DNA from: Blastocatellia bacterium
GTDB lineage: Bacteria; Acidobacteriota; Blastocatellia; HR10; J050
NCBI GenBank assembly: GCA_026985075.1
Contig: JALSQX010000087.1
Coordinates: 1 to 64,000, forward strand
DNA: 64,000 nucleotides
Reading direction: 5' to 3'
Shown one piece after another: positions 55,198-63,477 of the stretch (position 1 is the first letter of the stretch; each line of letters opens with the position of its first letter). The translations under genes were made by a program, and so were the position numbers. The notes below the pieces were generated by a model. That model saw only the letters and a program-made list of their open reading frames with translations, searched no databases and had not been told where the DNA came from.

Positions 55198-55674
55198 ATG
55201 GCATTAGAGAGAGCAAGCCCATCCAGGCTCAGGATTGGTCAAGTGGCCGCGCAAAGTGGCGTGAGCGTTGACACGCTTCGCTACTATGAGCGACTGGGGC
55301 TCTTGCCCGTGTCGGCGCGGACCGACGGTGGCTATCGGCTCTACGATCCGTGGGTTCTGGATCGGCTCGCCTTCATCAAGCGGGCGCAAAGTTTCGGGTT
55401 CACGCTCGATGAGATCAAGCAAATGCTACAACTGGAGACGGCCGAGCCGGAGGCCTGCTCGCGCGTCCTGGAGATGATCGAGCAGAAGCTCGAAGATCTC
55501 GATCGACGGTACGAAGAAATCAAACGGCTCCGGCGCGAACTCGCTGCATACAAAATTGAGTGCGAGCGTGCCTTGGCCAGTCATCAGTGCTGCCCGGTAA
55601 TTGAGGATTTTCTTCACCCTCGGTCGCGCCGCGAAAGGAGTGGCACGAGGGAGAAACGGCGTGGCCGGAAGTGA
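55198..55674 (+). CDS. merR: MerR-family Hg(II)-type regulator
   Basis: 158 residues: HTH (LRIGQVAAQSGVSVDTLRYYERLGLLP), wing and coiled coil. Three cysteines sit at the exact MerR spacing: Cys (EACSRV), 34 residues, Cys (KIECER), 8 residues, Cys (SHQCCPVI), equivalent to Cys82/117/126 that bind Hg(II) in MerR. The ORF-track start at 55138 precedes the promoter, so 55198 is the start. It autoregulates through the operator above and likely controls the MerTPP-Trx-MerA genes that follow, perhaps also the 45-kb operon. Confidence 0.92.
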   Translation: MALERASPSRLRIGQVAAQSGVSVDTLRYYERLGLLPVSARTDGGYRLYDPWVLDRLAFIKRAQSFGFTLDEIKQMLQLETAEPEACSRVLEMIEQKLEDLDRRYEEIKRLRRELAAYKIECERALASHQCCPVIEDFLHPRSRRERSGTREKRRGRK

Positions 55675-55720
55675 ACGGACGACGCTCACGTCGTCTCAAC
55701 TCTTTTGAGGAGATCCGACG

Positions 55721-56581
55721 ATGAAAGAGAACATGACATTAGGAGCATCCATCCTGACGGCGATCACGGCGTCACTGTGTTGTATTGGGCCGCTGGCGGC
55801 GACACTGCTCGGCATCGGCAGTTTTGGTGCGGCGGCCGCGTTCGAGGCGTGGCGGCCTTATCTGCTGGGAGTGACCGTTGCCCTTCTGGGCGCGGCCTTC
55901 TATCTCACCTATCGCAAGCGGGAAGTCGTGTGCGCCGATGGCACGTGCCAGATGAGCAGCGCCCCACGGTGGAATAAAATCATGCTGTGGGTGGCTACGG
56001 TAATGGTCATATTGTTTGCCGCTTTTCCGTATTATTCGGGACCGCTGTTGGCGGCGCTGAGCCGAAGTGCCAATCAGTCATCACAAGAGTCGGCGCCAGC
56101 CGCCACTCAACAGCAGACCCGAGCGCGCATCGCCATTAGTGGTATGACCTGTGAGGGTTGCGCCGCCAGCGTGAAAGTAGCGTTGGAGGAGCTCGCCGGG
56201 GTCACATCGGCGACGGTGAGTTATGAGAAGGGTGAGGCGATCGTCACGTATGATGCGGCGCGGGTGACGACTGAGCAATTGAAGAAAGCGATCAATGGCA
56301 TCGGATTCAAAGCCGAAGCGGTGAAGATCCTCTCGCCGGAGAAGGCGGAAACGACGGCCTCGGAGGCCAAACTCGCGACGGCGACCATTCGGGTCGAGGG
56401 CATGACCTGTGGGGCGTGCGCGACGTCGGTTCGCCTGGCCTTGACCCGACAGGACGGCGTCGCATCGGCCGAAGTCAGTCTGGAGAAGAAACAAGCCGTA
56501 GTGACTTACGATCCAACCAAAGTCACCCGTCAACAACTGGTCGAAGCCATCAATGAGACGGGCTTCAAAGCCAAACTGTGA
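55721..56581 (+). CDS. MerT-HMA-HMA fusion: mercury transporter with two MerP-like domains
   Basis: 286 residues. Residues 1-115 are MerT-like with the CC pair in helix 1 (TAITASLCCIGPLAATLLGIG) and the loop Cys (VVCADGTCQM). A Ser/Ala/Gln linker leads to two HMA domains at about 130-200 (ISGMTCEGCAASVKVALEEL) and 220-286 (VEGMTCGACATSVRLALTRQ), each with an intact CxxC. This puts the periplasmic binder and the membrane carrier in one chain. The start follows GAGGAGATCC. It is 46 bp after merR. Confidence 0.9.
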   Translation: MKENMTLGASILTAITASLCCIGPLAATLLGIGSFGAAAAFEAWRPYLLGVTVALLGAAFYLTYRKREVVCADGTCQMSSAPRWNKIMLWVATVMVILFAAFPYYSGPLLAALSRSANQSSQESAPAATQQQTRARIAISGMTCEGCAASVKVALEELAGVTSATVSYEKGEAIVTYDAARVTTEQLKKAINGIGFKAEAVKILSPEKAETTASEAKLATATIRVEGMTCGACATSVRLALTRQDGVASAEVSLEKKQAVVTYDPTKVTRQQLVEAINETGFKAKL

Positions 56582-56590
56582 GGTGAAACG

Positions 56591-56959
56591 ATGAAGATCG
56601 AGTTGCTCTATTTCGAAGGATGTCCATCATACCAGCGGGCGCTCCAAAACCTGAAAGAGGTTCTGGCCGAAGAAGGGATTGACGCTACTGTTGAGTTGAT
56701 AGAAATTCGCTCGCCTGAAGAGGCCGAAGCGCGTCGCTTTCTCGGATCGCCGACGATTCAGATTGATGGCGTGGACCTGGAAGGACCTGAGGCGGTGGGC
56801 TCTGGTGTAGGCTTTGGGTGTCGCGTCTATGTTCATGATGGTCAGACAGCGGGATGGCCGTCCAAAGAGCAGATTCGCGCCGCGCTCACCGGGCGACAGC
56901 TGACGGTGACCTCGACGGCGTCAGAGCACGCCTGCTGCCGTCCGTCGGCGGGAGATTGA
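56591..56959 (+). CDS. Thioredoxin-fold protein of mercury-type clusters
   Basis: 122 residues: MKIELLYFEGCPSYQRALQNLKEV, IEIRSPEEAEARRFLGSPTIQIDGVDLE and GFGCRVYVHD, the pattern of small thioredoxin-like proteins often placed beside MerT/MerA genes, and a terminal ASEHACCRPSAG with a CC pair. It has one Cys where thioredoxin has CxxC, so it is not a general reductase. It lies 9 bp after the fusion gene and abuts the next start. Confidence 0.75.
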   Translation: MKIELLYFEGCPSYQRALQNLKEVLAEEGIDATVELIEIRSPEEAEARRFLGSPTIQIDGVDLEGPEAVGSGVGFGCRVYVHDGQTAGWPSKEQIRAALTGRQLTVTSTASEHACCRPSAGD

Positions 56960-58315
56960 ATGAACACCCATACGTTCGATCTCATCGTCATTGGCACTGG
57001 TGCCGCCGCGTCCACCGTCGCCACGAAGTGTCGCCAGGCGGGTTGGCGCGTGGCCATCATTGATGCGCGACCGTTCGGTGGGACATGCGCGTTGCGCGGG
57101 TGCGATCCGAAGAAAGTGCTGGTGGGAGCTGCTGATCTCATCGATGGGCACCGTCGGATGGAAGGACGTGGCCTTGTATCTGAGGGCGCGCGCATCGATT
57201 GGGCGACACTCATGCAGTTCAAACGCACGTTCACCGAACCCGTCCCCGAGAGCCGAGAGCGGGCTTTCGCTCGAGCGGGCATTCAGACATTTCATGGATG
57301 GGCGCGATGCGTTGATCGAACCAGTGTTCAGGTAGGCGAGGAGACGCTGATCGGGCGATACCTCCTCATCGCCACCGGGGCCAAGCCGGTCACGCTCGAT
57401 ATTCCCGGCGAGGAATATCTCATCACCAGCGACAAATTTCTCGAGCTCCAGGAGCTTCCTCGACGCATCACGTTCATCGGCGGTGGATATATTTCTTTCG
57501 AATTCGCGCACGTAGCCGCGCGCGCTGGCGCCGAGGCCCGGATTCTCCATCGGAGTCGGCGCCCGCTCAAAGGCTTCGATCCCGATTTAGTCGATCAACT
57601 GGTGCGTGCTACGCAGGATATCGGCATCGATGTTCAATTGAACGCGCAGGTGACGGCGATTGAGCGAGGGACGGGAGAATACATCACTCGTGCATCGGTG
57701 GATGGGAGCGAATGCTCCTTCGAAGCCGATATGGTCGTTCATGGTGCCGGGCGCGCGCCGGAGATCGATGAGTTGGAGCTGGACAGAGCGGGCGTCGCGC
57801 ATGACCGCCGTGGCGTCGTGGTCAACGAATATCTCCAGAGCATCTCCAATCCGGCGGTCTATGCTGCCGGCGATGCCGCGGCCAGCGGCGGGCCACCACT
57901 GACGCCCGTCGCCAGCCTGGAAGGGCACGTGGTGGCCAGCAATATGCTCAGCGGGAATCATCGCACGCCGGACTATACGGGCGTGCCGACGGTCGTGTTC
58001 ACCATTCCGCCGCTGGCGTCGGTCGGACTGCGGGAGGAGGAGGCCGAGAGGCGAGGCCTCAAGTTCAGAGTCCATCATCGGGATACGTCGGGGTGGTATT
58101 CGTCGCGGCGGGTGAATGCGAGGACTTCGGGCTTCAAAGTGCTCATCCAGGAAGGGACAGATCGCATTCTGGGCGCGCATCTGTTGGGACCTCACGCTGA
58201 AGAAGTCATCAATCTATTTGCTCTGGCCATTCGCGAGGGCCTCACGGCCCGCGACCTCAAACGCATGCCGTACGCTTACCCCACCAGTTGCTCCGACGTG
58301 GCCTATATGGTTTGA
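56960..58315 (+). CDS. MerA-like NAD(P)/FAD pyridine nucleotide-disulfide oxidoreductase
   Basis: 451 residues. FAD site DLIVIGTGAAASTVATKCRQAGW, redox pair GGTCALRGCDPKK (CxxxxC), NAD(P) site FIGGGYISFEFAHVAARAGAEA, second FAD motif NPAVYAAGDAAASGGPPLTPVA, and a dimerisation domain. It lacks the N-terminal HMA domain and the C-terminal CC pair of classical MerA; the end YPTSCSDVAYMV replaces the usual HPTxxE. So Hg(II) reduction is inferred from the merR-merTPP context, not shown; a glutathione- or dihydrolipoamide-type reductase is possible. Confidence 0.8.
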   Translation: MNTHTFDLIVIGTGAAASTVATKCRQAGWRVAIIDARPFGGTCALRGCDPKKVLVGAADLIDGHRRMEGRGLVSEGARIDWATLMQFKRTFTEPVPESRERAFARAGIQTFHGWARCVDRTSVQVGEETLIGRYLLIATGAKPVTLDIPGEEYLITSDKFLELQELPRRITFIGGGYISFEFAHVAARAGAEARILHRSRRPLKGFDPDLVDQLVRATQDIGIDVQLNAQVTAIERGTGEYITRASVDGSECSFEADMVVHGAGRAPEIDELELDRAGVAHDRRGVVVNEYLQSISNPAVYAAGDAAASGGPPLTPVASLEGHVVASNMLSGNHRTPDYTGVPTVVFTIPPLASVGLREEEAERRGLKFRVHHRDTSGWYSSRRVNARTSGFKVLIQEGTDRILGAHLLGPHAEEVINLFALAIREGLTARDLKRMPYAYPTSCSDVAYMV

Positions 58316-58570
58316 GTCGAGGGTGATGTCGCTCTACCGAACGCCCCAGGGGAGATGTTGGATAAAGGTGAGATTCTTTCGAGGAAAGTGTGTACCCGCG
58401 CCGCCGTGACCTGGGTAATGCGTGCGTTCTCGTCGGCGCTCTTGCGGTCGAGCAGGCCGAGGCCGGTGAATGTCACGCCGTGCAGGATCTCGAAGGCGGG
58501 CTTGTCCCGGAATGTGCCACCCTCGCACTTGCGCCGGTGGGTGATTTCCTTCAGCCGTGCAGGTCGTTTG

Positions 58571-58897
58571 TCATCGCTGACGGCTGTTCCCAGTTTCAAT
58601 TTCGTTTCTCCGGTTTCTTTGGCATCCACTCGATATTGAGACCGTGTAGATACGGACAGCATCCGCTGCCCGCCGGGTTTGCCACGGCCTGATGCCGGCT
58701 CGCTCTCCTGAGGCAGTGAGAAACAGGTCCAGCGTTTGTTCAAAGGTGTCGTCGCGGTGCTCCGCAGCAAAGTTCGGGAACTCTCGTACCCACCGCACCA
58801 GATGGGATTGGTGCCTGGGCGGTGTCAGCCGACGTTTCCGCAGAAAATCAGCATAACCACCCAGCTCACGCTCTGGTTCTCGCTCAGCCCCATTCAC
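58571..58897 (-). pseudogene. Integron-type tyrosine recombinase relic, N-terminal domain only
   Basis: The frame reads YADFLRKRRLTPPRHQSHLV, then RWVREFPNFAAEHRDDTFEQ and GIRPWQTRRAADAVRIY, the SAM-like DNA-binding half of IntI-like recombinases. After that the family match is lost and no catalytic R..HxxR..Y core is seen in any frame to 58316. It points away from the cassettes, as integron integrases do. The remainder of 58316-58570 shows no recognisable gene. Confidence 0.6.
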
Positions 58898-58916
58898 AAT
58901 CTACCATCCTGGTTTA

Positions 58917-59063
58917 TACCCAATCTCCATACTCATACCGTGTCAGGGTAGTCGATCGTTTGATGCCGATCAGGGGTTTCCTTGACGCAGAGAAATTCGG
59001 CAGTATATTAAAAACTGTGGTCGGTTCCATGAATCGACATCGCGGACAAATGGAGATTGGGTA
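58917..59063. repeat. 147-bp segment bounded by 14-bp perfect inverted repeats
   Basis: TACCCAATCTCCAT (58917-58930) and its exact reverse complement (59050-59063). It lies between the integrase relic and the first cassette boundary. It could be a small mobile element or the promoter/attI region of the integron. Confidence 0.65.
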
Positions 59064-59072
59064 GAATAAGGA

Positions 59073-59079
59073 GTTAGGT
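59073..59079 (+). other. Cassette boundary core site (GTTRRRY) before nhaA
   Basis: GTTAGGT matches the integron core site GTTRRRY exactly, 29 bases before the nhaA ATG and between the integrase relic and the first cassette, the position of attI. Confidence 0.55.
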
Positions 59080-59107
59080 GGCAGACGAAAGGCTTGGCTG
59101 ATTCCCC

Positions 59108-60334
59108 ATGCAAATGAAAACAACGTCCTCGCACGGAAAGTTGCTGCAACCGCTCTACGATTTCCTGCGCTTGGAAGCTGCGGGCGGCTTGGTCCTGATG
59201 ACGGCCGCCGTGCTGGCGTTGATCGTCGCCAACTCGCCTCTCGCGGTCTACTACACAGTGTTGCTTGATCTCCCGCTTGCGATCAATTTCGGCGCCTTTG
59301 GAATCGCCAAACCCTTGCTACTATGGATCAATGACGGCCTAATGGCAGTGTTCTTCTTCCTCGTTGGCATGGAACTGAAGCGCGAGGTACTCGATGGCCA
59401 CCTGTCAAGCCTGCGCCAAGCAAGCCTGCCGGCGTTCGCCGCCGTAGGAGGAATGCTGGTGCCTGCGGCCTTCTACGCGACATTCAACTGGACTGACTCT
59501 GTTGCGGTGAAGGGGTGGGCGATACCGACCGCGACCGACATTGCCTTTGCTTTGGGCGTTCTCTCACTTCTTGGAAAACGGGTTCCAACGGCGCTGAAAG
59601 CCTTTCTCCTGAGCGTCGCCATCTTCGATGATCTTGGGGCCATCGTCGTGATTGCGTTATTCTACACGGCTGCTCTGTCCTCGCTTTCGCTGGCTGTCGC
59701 CGCTGGTCTGATCCTGGCCCTCGCTGCCCTCAATCGCGTAGGAGTGATGAGGCCGGCCCCCTATTTCCTGATCGGCATTCTACTGTGGGTGGCGGTATTG
59801 AAGTCGGGCATCCACGCGACGCTGGCGGGCGTTGTGTTAGCGATGTTCATTCCGCTGCGCGGGCCGGACAAGCTCCAGTCACAAACACCCGAGTCGCCGC
59901 TGCGACACCTGGAACACACGCTGCATCCATGGGTGGCGTTTGGGGTTCTGCCCATCTTTGCGTTCGCCAACGCCGGTGTCTCGCTCGGGGAACTCTCAAT
60001 TAGCGACATGTTTCATCCAGTTCCGCTTGGCATCGTAACCGGACTGTTTTTTGGAAAACAGATCGGGGTACTGGCACTATGCTGGATTGCTACGCGCGTT
60101 CGAATCGCTTCGCTTCCCGAAGGCGTCAGTTGGCGGCAACTTCACGGTACGGCTCTGCTGTGCGGCATTGGATTCACCATGAGCCTGTTTATCGCATCCC
60201 TGGCCTTCGAGCAAGGCAACACGGCCTATCTGGGGCTGGAGCGGCTCGGCATCTTGATCGGCTCACTGGTTTCCGGGTTGTCGGGTTACATTGTGCTTCG
60301 CGTTGCTTCGGTCAATGGAGCCGAGGCCGTATAA
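59108..60334 (+). CDS. nhaA: Na+/H+ antiporter NhaA, as a gene cassette
   Basis: 408-residue inner-membrane antiporter with about 12 helices. Diagnostic residues: [21 protein letters not shown] and the Asp-Asp in [20 protein letters not shown], the proton/sodium site of Nha[16 protein letters not shown] and [18 protein letters not shown] are also present. Length is standard. Its style is proteobacterial and its lower-GC flanks differ from the rest of the window, so recent transfer is likely. It is bounded by a core site at 59073 and an attC-like site at 60329. Confidence 0.93.
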   Translation: MQMKTTSSHGKLLQPLYDFLRLEAAGGLVLMTAAVLALIVANSPLAVYYTVLLDLPLAINFGAFGIAKPLLLWINDGLMAVFFFLVGMELKREVLDGHLSSLRQASLPAFAAVGGMLVPAAFYATFNWTDSVAVKGWAIPTATDIAFALGVLSLLGKRVPTALKAFLLSVAIFDDLGAIVVIALFYTAALSSLSLAVAAGLILALAALNRVGVMRPAPYFLIGILLWVAVLKSGIHATLAGVVLAMFIPLRGPDKLQSQTPESPLRHLEHTLHPWVAFGVLPIFAFANAGVSLGELSISDMFHPVPLGIVTGLFFGKQIGVLALCWIATRVRIASLPEGVSWRQLHGTALLCGIGFTMSLFIASLAFEQGNTAYLGLERLGILIGSLVSGLSGYIVLRVASVNGAEAV

Positions 60335-60428
60335 CAAGCCGATGAAGTAGACGGTCGCTTCCGTCACGGCCCTTGAAAAGCGAGGCCCGCGCCGTGCGCG
60401 TCTGCGGCTTATCGCCAGGTCGTTAGGC
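60329..60428 (+). other. attC-like recombination site of the nhaA cassette
   Basis: Ends are GTATAAC (left) and GTTAGGC (right, exact GTTRRRY). Inside, AAGCCG (left) pairs with CGGCTT (right), as the L boxes of attC do. Length 100 bp. It starts inside the last codons of nhaA, typical of cassettes. Confidence 0.72.
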
Positions 60429-60438
60429 GGATAGCGCC

Positions 60439-61179
60439 ATGGACACAAATGAAGTGATACAACATTTGCTGAACAACATGCTTATGGCAGCTAACCTCCA
60501 TAGAGTGCCAAGTCCAGCATGGCTAGTTGAGAGCGGTCTGCACCGGCCTCTGCCTATCATCGAGCTACTGCACGACTCCGTGTATTATCCAGCGTCAGGT
60601 ACGGACAGCGACCCGATCACGCACATTGGACACTACTTCTGGAGCTTCATTTATGCGGACTACGGCTATACGCCTGAGGCTGTTACACAAACTCTAAGTG
60701 CGGAGAGGTTCGGCGACCACAAATTGCTCGGACGCAGGACAGTAACAGAGGAGGAGCTGCCGTTGAACCAATGGAACTCGGAGACCGATGGGGGGTTGGC
60801 TTATGGGCTACCTATCGAAAACAGTGCACCACCATTCTTTAGGAGGGGTCAGTGTCCGTTTGCAGAATGGGCGCTGTTAGAACGACACTGTATTCCGGAC
60901 AAGTCTCAAGAGTGGATAAGCTTATTGTACATAGGAGCAGACGGGGTCACCCTGCTGGAAAAGCTCTATGTTGAGAACGGCATCACGCCTGCCTGCATTT
61001 GTGTGATCCAAGCTCCGCCGGCACGGGGAGGCTTTCACTGGACAGATTTTGAAGACGAACATAAATATTTTGCACAACTGCTGCAGCGCAATCCAGCAGG
61101 CCTACTGCGCTTCTCACCTTACGGTGGCAGTGGCAACCCTGAGCGGTACAAGAAACCTTGCTGGACAGCACTACGATAG
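60439..61179 (+). CDS. Cassette-borne protein of unknown function
   Basis: 246 residues, not recognised. Soluble by composition, with no signal peptide or TM helix. Aromatic and Cys-containing segments include YFWSFIYADYGYTPEAV, RRGQCPFAEWALLERHC and PACICVIQAPPARGGFHWTD; the end is GNPERYKKPCWTALR. GC is clearly lower than the chromosomal genes. It starts 10 bases after the attC core and is followed by a second attC-like site, so it is a promoterless cassette gene expressed from upstream. Confidence 0.72.
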   Translation: MDTNEVIQHLLNNMLMAANLHRVPSPAWLVESGLHRPLPIIELLHDSVYYPASGTDSDPITHIGHYFWSFIYADYGYTPEAVTQTLSAERFGDHKLLGRRTVTEEELPLNQWNSETDGGLAYGLPIENSAPPFFRRGQCPFAEWALLERHCIPDKSQEWISLLYIGADGVTLLEKLYVENGITPACICVIQAPPARGGFHWTDFEDEHKYFAQLLQRNPAGLLRFSPYGGSGNPERYKKPCWTALR

Positions 61180-61252
61180 GTGTCTTGCCTGGCCACTAGA
61201 GAGAAGGCAAGGTGAACCCCCTGGAGGCGCACTGAGCTTATGGGAGCGAACC

Positions 61253-61338
61253 GCCTGACAAGCGCTTGCCCCTGACGCCACTTCGCTGCGCTTCTCGGCG
61301 CTGCGGATGGACATTCGCTTGTTGTGGCCACGTTATGC
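61253..61338 (+). other. attC-like site of the second cassette
   Basis: Left core GCCTGAC and right core GTTATGC (one mismatch to GTTRRRY), with inner arms CAAGCG and CGCTTG. Length 86 bp. A further GTTATGT at 61421 may mark a third, shorter cassette end but lacks clear inner arms. Confidence 0.65.
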
Positions 61339-61471
61339 GCGCCCCCGAACAAGCCAATGAAGGGTATCTTCCTTCGGGGAAGCAAGCTTTCCCTCTGAAT
61401 CAGCCCTCATCCGCAGCGCCGTTATGTCACCATGTACCCATTTCGGGTGACGTTTGGCATGAGGCCAGCCA

Positions 61472-61719
61472 ATGTATTTTGAGATCATTGGTGAAATTGA
61501 AAACAGCGAACTATCGCCGTGGGTAAATCCATAGGGGACCTCGAGCACCTCCACCAGCCGTATGGTCCCGGGCGTTGGAGAAAGCTCGAAGGGATTGCCA
61601 CAGTGCGTCTCCTTGATGGTAGGACTAAGAGGGCTGAAGTCCATGGGTACGGGGCGCATGGCATCGGGAAGAGGAAGATGAAAATAAAATTTCGTCCACC
61701 GTTTTGTTCTCACCCATGA
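61472..61719 (+). pseudogene. Small conserved hypothetical protein, frameshifted
   Basis: MYFEIIGEIENSE then, after a one-base shift near 61515, IAVGKSIGDLEHLHQPYGPG, RWRKLEGIATVRLLDGRTKR and AEVHGYGAHGIGKRKMKIK. The two halves together look like a known short protein type (RWRKLKGIATVRL..AEVHWYEAHGIG), so one frame was broken. Confidence 0.6.
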
Positions 61720-61822
61720 TCCGCCCACTCAGGTAGCGTTGGAACTGCACCAGCGCTCGATGGGGAAAGCCGCTCTCAAACCAGGATGCATAGTGCTGCA
61801 CGGTGAGGGGAAACTCCACCAA
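61625..61822 (-). pseudogene. Transposase relic (DDE type), N-terminal fragment
   Basis: MVEFPLTVQHYASWFESGFP then HRALVQFQRYLSGRIMGENKTVDEI resembles the start of IS701/IS4-like transposases; nothing of the catalytic core follows. It overlaps the frameshifted small gene on the other strand. Confidence 0.5.
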
Positions 61823-61860
61823 TGGTAATCTGACTCGGCCTCCTTTCCACTCCCCTTATG

Positions 61861-62088
61861 TTACCATCGTTCCCTCATACTCCCACTGCCTTGAGTATCC
61901 GGTTGTTCAGGCGCCGCAGGACCAGATGAGGTCACTGCAAAAGTCGCGTTTTCCCGATCGAAGAACGTGATTGATCCCTTTTGTTGTTTGATGAGCATGC
62001 CAGCCAGTGTGGTCTTGCCCACCTGTCCGGCTCCCACCATGCCCACAGTCGATGGAACTCTCGAACCCGCTCGATCATGCGGGTACAT
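61861..62088 (-). pseudogene. AAA_14/DUF4143-type ATPase relic
   Basis: VGMVGAGQVGKTTLAGMLI (Walker A) and GSITFFDRENATF match the N-terminal part of the ATPases with C-terminal DUF4143. The frame then degenerates and ends after 75 residues. Confidence 0.5.
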
Positions 62089-62139
62089 GATACCTTGAAC
62101 ATTCAGCGCTCATAACCGAAATTTCAAGGTTGCTCGATT

Positions 62140-62167
62140 GGACTCGGTGATGAGAGCCAACCAGATG
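62140..62167. repeat. 28-bp direct repeat, copy A
   Basis: GGACTCGGTGATGAGA.CCA.CCAGATG; copy B at 62216-62243 differs at two positions. Each copy ends in an ATG followed by a GAGGA-like sequence. Confidence 0.75.
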
Positions 62168-62215
62168 AGGAGTACATTGCCAGTGGCAAACTCATCTCTC
62201 CCTCCTTCATTGGCC

Positions 62216-62243
62216 GGACTCGGTGATGAGAACCAGCCAGATG
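62216..62243. repeat. 28-bp direct repeat, copy B
   Basis: Second copy of the repeat at 62140, 76 bp downstream. Its final ATG (62241) is the start of the truncated transporter copy. Confidence 0.75.
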
Positions 62244-62468
62244 GAGGATACAGAGAGAGTCTCTCGCGTGGGGCCAAATGAGACTGTGCTCACCATCCAC
62301 CTCCTTCGCCTGCTGCTGTTGGGTGGTGTCCTCATAGGGTTGGCCGCGAGTCACCTGACTCCTGGTTGGGCTCAGGCAGCGCGCGTCTTCATTCCTCCGG
62401 CGTTGATCATGGTCCTCTATGGCGTGATGGTGCGCATCCCCCTCGATGAAGGAGGCAGAGGCATTTGA
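62241..62468 (+). pseudogene. Truncated 5' copy of the arsenic-type transporter
   Basis: MEDTERVSRVGPNETVLTIH, then LLRLLLLGGVLIGLAASHLT and [15 protein letters not shown] followed by GGRGI and a stop. The last part before GGRGI is the same as in the longer copy at 63.5 kb, so this is the original gene start cut off by an insertion. Confidence 0.72.
62310..62449. repeat. 140-bp direct repeat, copy 1 (transporter 5' region)
   Basis: Identical to 63526-63665 except at two positions, by direct reading. The pair is offset by 1,216 bp and encloses the MNT/HEPN gene pair. Confidence 0.85.
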
Positions 62469-62730
62469 CTCTTTCCGCGCCGGATTCTCTTTGAAGAAAA
62501 ATCGAGTGTGGAGTATATTTTGCTTGGAATCCCGGTCATGGTTGAGGGGAAAAAGTGAAAAGCACGACGACGAGTTCCCGCCGAGTCATTGCGTGGTCTA
62601 TCGCCCGATGGAGAGGACGACGAGTTTTTCGCGGGAAAGAGAGTTCGTCTGTGATCCGGGCTACATGGGAACACAGCAGCAGCGGCCGAATCGAACGCGG
62701 CTCTTTGAGAAATCCGGGAGCGCAGGGAAT

Positions 62731-63021
62731 ATGAGACGTGAGGAACTGCTGAGGGAAAAACGGGATGAGATCTTACGCATTGCAACCAGACACGGAGCGC
62801 GAAACGTGCGCGTATTCGGGTCTGTAGCTCGGGGAGAGGCCGACGAGGAGAGCGATATCGACCTCCTTGTCCAGTTCGAGCCGGGTCGCAGCTTGCTCGA
62901 TCATGCCGCATTATGGTTGGAATTACGAGAACTCCTGGGCTGCAGGGTGGATGTGGTCAGTGAGCGAGGGCTCAAACCGCGCATCAAGGAACGAGTGCTG
63001 AGAGAAGCGATTCCGCTATGA
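62731..63021 (+). CDS. MNT-type nucleotidyltransferase antitoxin
   Basis: 96 residues with the minimal nucleotidyltransferase motif [20 protein letters not shown]. The ORF-track start at 62446 is too far upstream; ATG 62731 after GGGAGCGCAGGGAAT gives the family length. It overlaps the HEPN start in ATGA. In HEPN/MNT pairs this protein AMPylates or otherwise neutralises the HEPN toxin. Confidence 0.87.
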   Translation: MRREELLREKRDEILRIATRHGARNVRVFGSVARGEADEESDIDLLVQFEPGRSLLDHAALWLELRELLGCRVDVVSERGLKPRIKERVLREAIPL

Positions 63022-63362
63022 GAGATCCCTCAGAGCGACTCCAAGATATTCTGGAGGCTATCGAGCGTATCGAGCGCTACGCCGTGAAGGGGCGTGATGC
63101 CTTTGAAGAGGACGAACTCCTGCAAGTCTGGATCGTGCATCACCTCCAGATCATTGGTGAAGCAGCGGCGGGGCTCGGGCGAGATTTCCACAAGGCTCAT
63201 CCTGTTGTACCGTGGCCGGAGATAGTTGCGATGCGGAACATCCTCGTTCATGAATACTTCGGTGTGGATTTGGAGGAGATCTGGCGCGTCGTTGAACGTG
63301 ACCTGCCTGAAATCAAGGAGTCCATCAGGAAGTTGCTTCAGAACCTGGGTCATCAGGGATGA
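63018..63362 (+). CDS. HEPN-domain toxin
   Basis: 114 residues. The HEPN RNase motif RNxxxH is present in [37 protein letters not shown] is the conserved helix. Predicted ribonuclease toxin of the HEPN/MNT toxin-antitoxin pair, coupled to the MNT gene by a 4-bp overlap. The pair lies between the two transporter copies, so it arrived by or during the rearrangement. Confidence 0.87.
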   Translation: MRDPSERLQDILEAIERIERYAVKGRDAFEEDELLQVWIVHHLQIIGEAAAGLGRDFHKAHPVVPWPEIVAMRNILVHEYFGVDLEEIWRVVERDLPEIKESIRKLLQNLGHQG

Positions 63363-63477
63363 GAACCTCGCGGGCACAATCGCGCCGGTAGATCACCGAG
63401 TGCAGCGGCCGAAAAGATCCATCGAACCAAACAGTCGCCTTGACTTCTCCGGTGAGTGAGGGCATGGTGTAGGGTTT

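Noticed and set aside
58303-58320. TGA ending the MerA-like gene as a possible C-terminal selenocysteine
   Set aside because: The protein is complete at the family end (DVAYMV); the codons after the TGA show no family sequence and no SECIS hairpin.
61472-61520. TGA/TAG interruptions in the small gene at 61.5 kb as further Sec codons
   Set aside because: The break is a frame change, not a Cys-position TGA, and lies in a zone full of relics.
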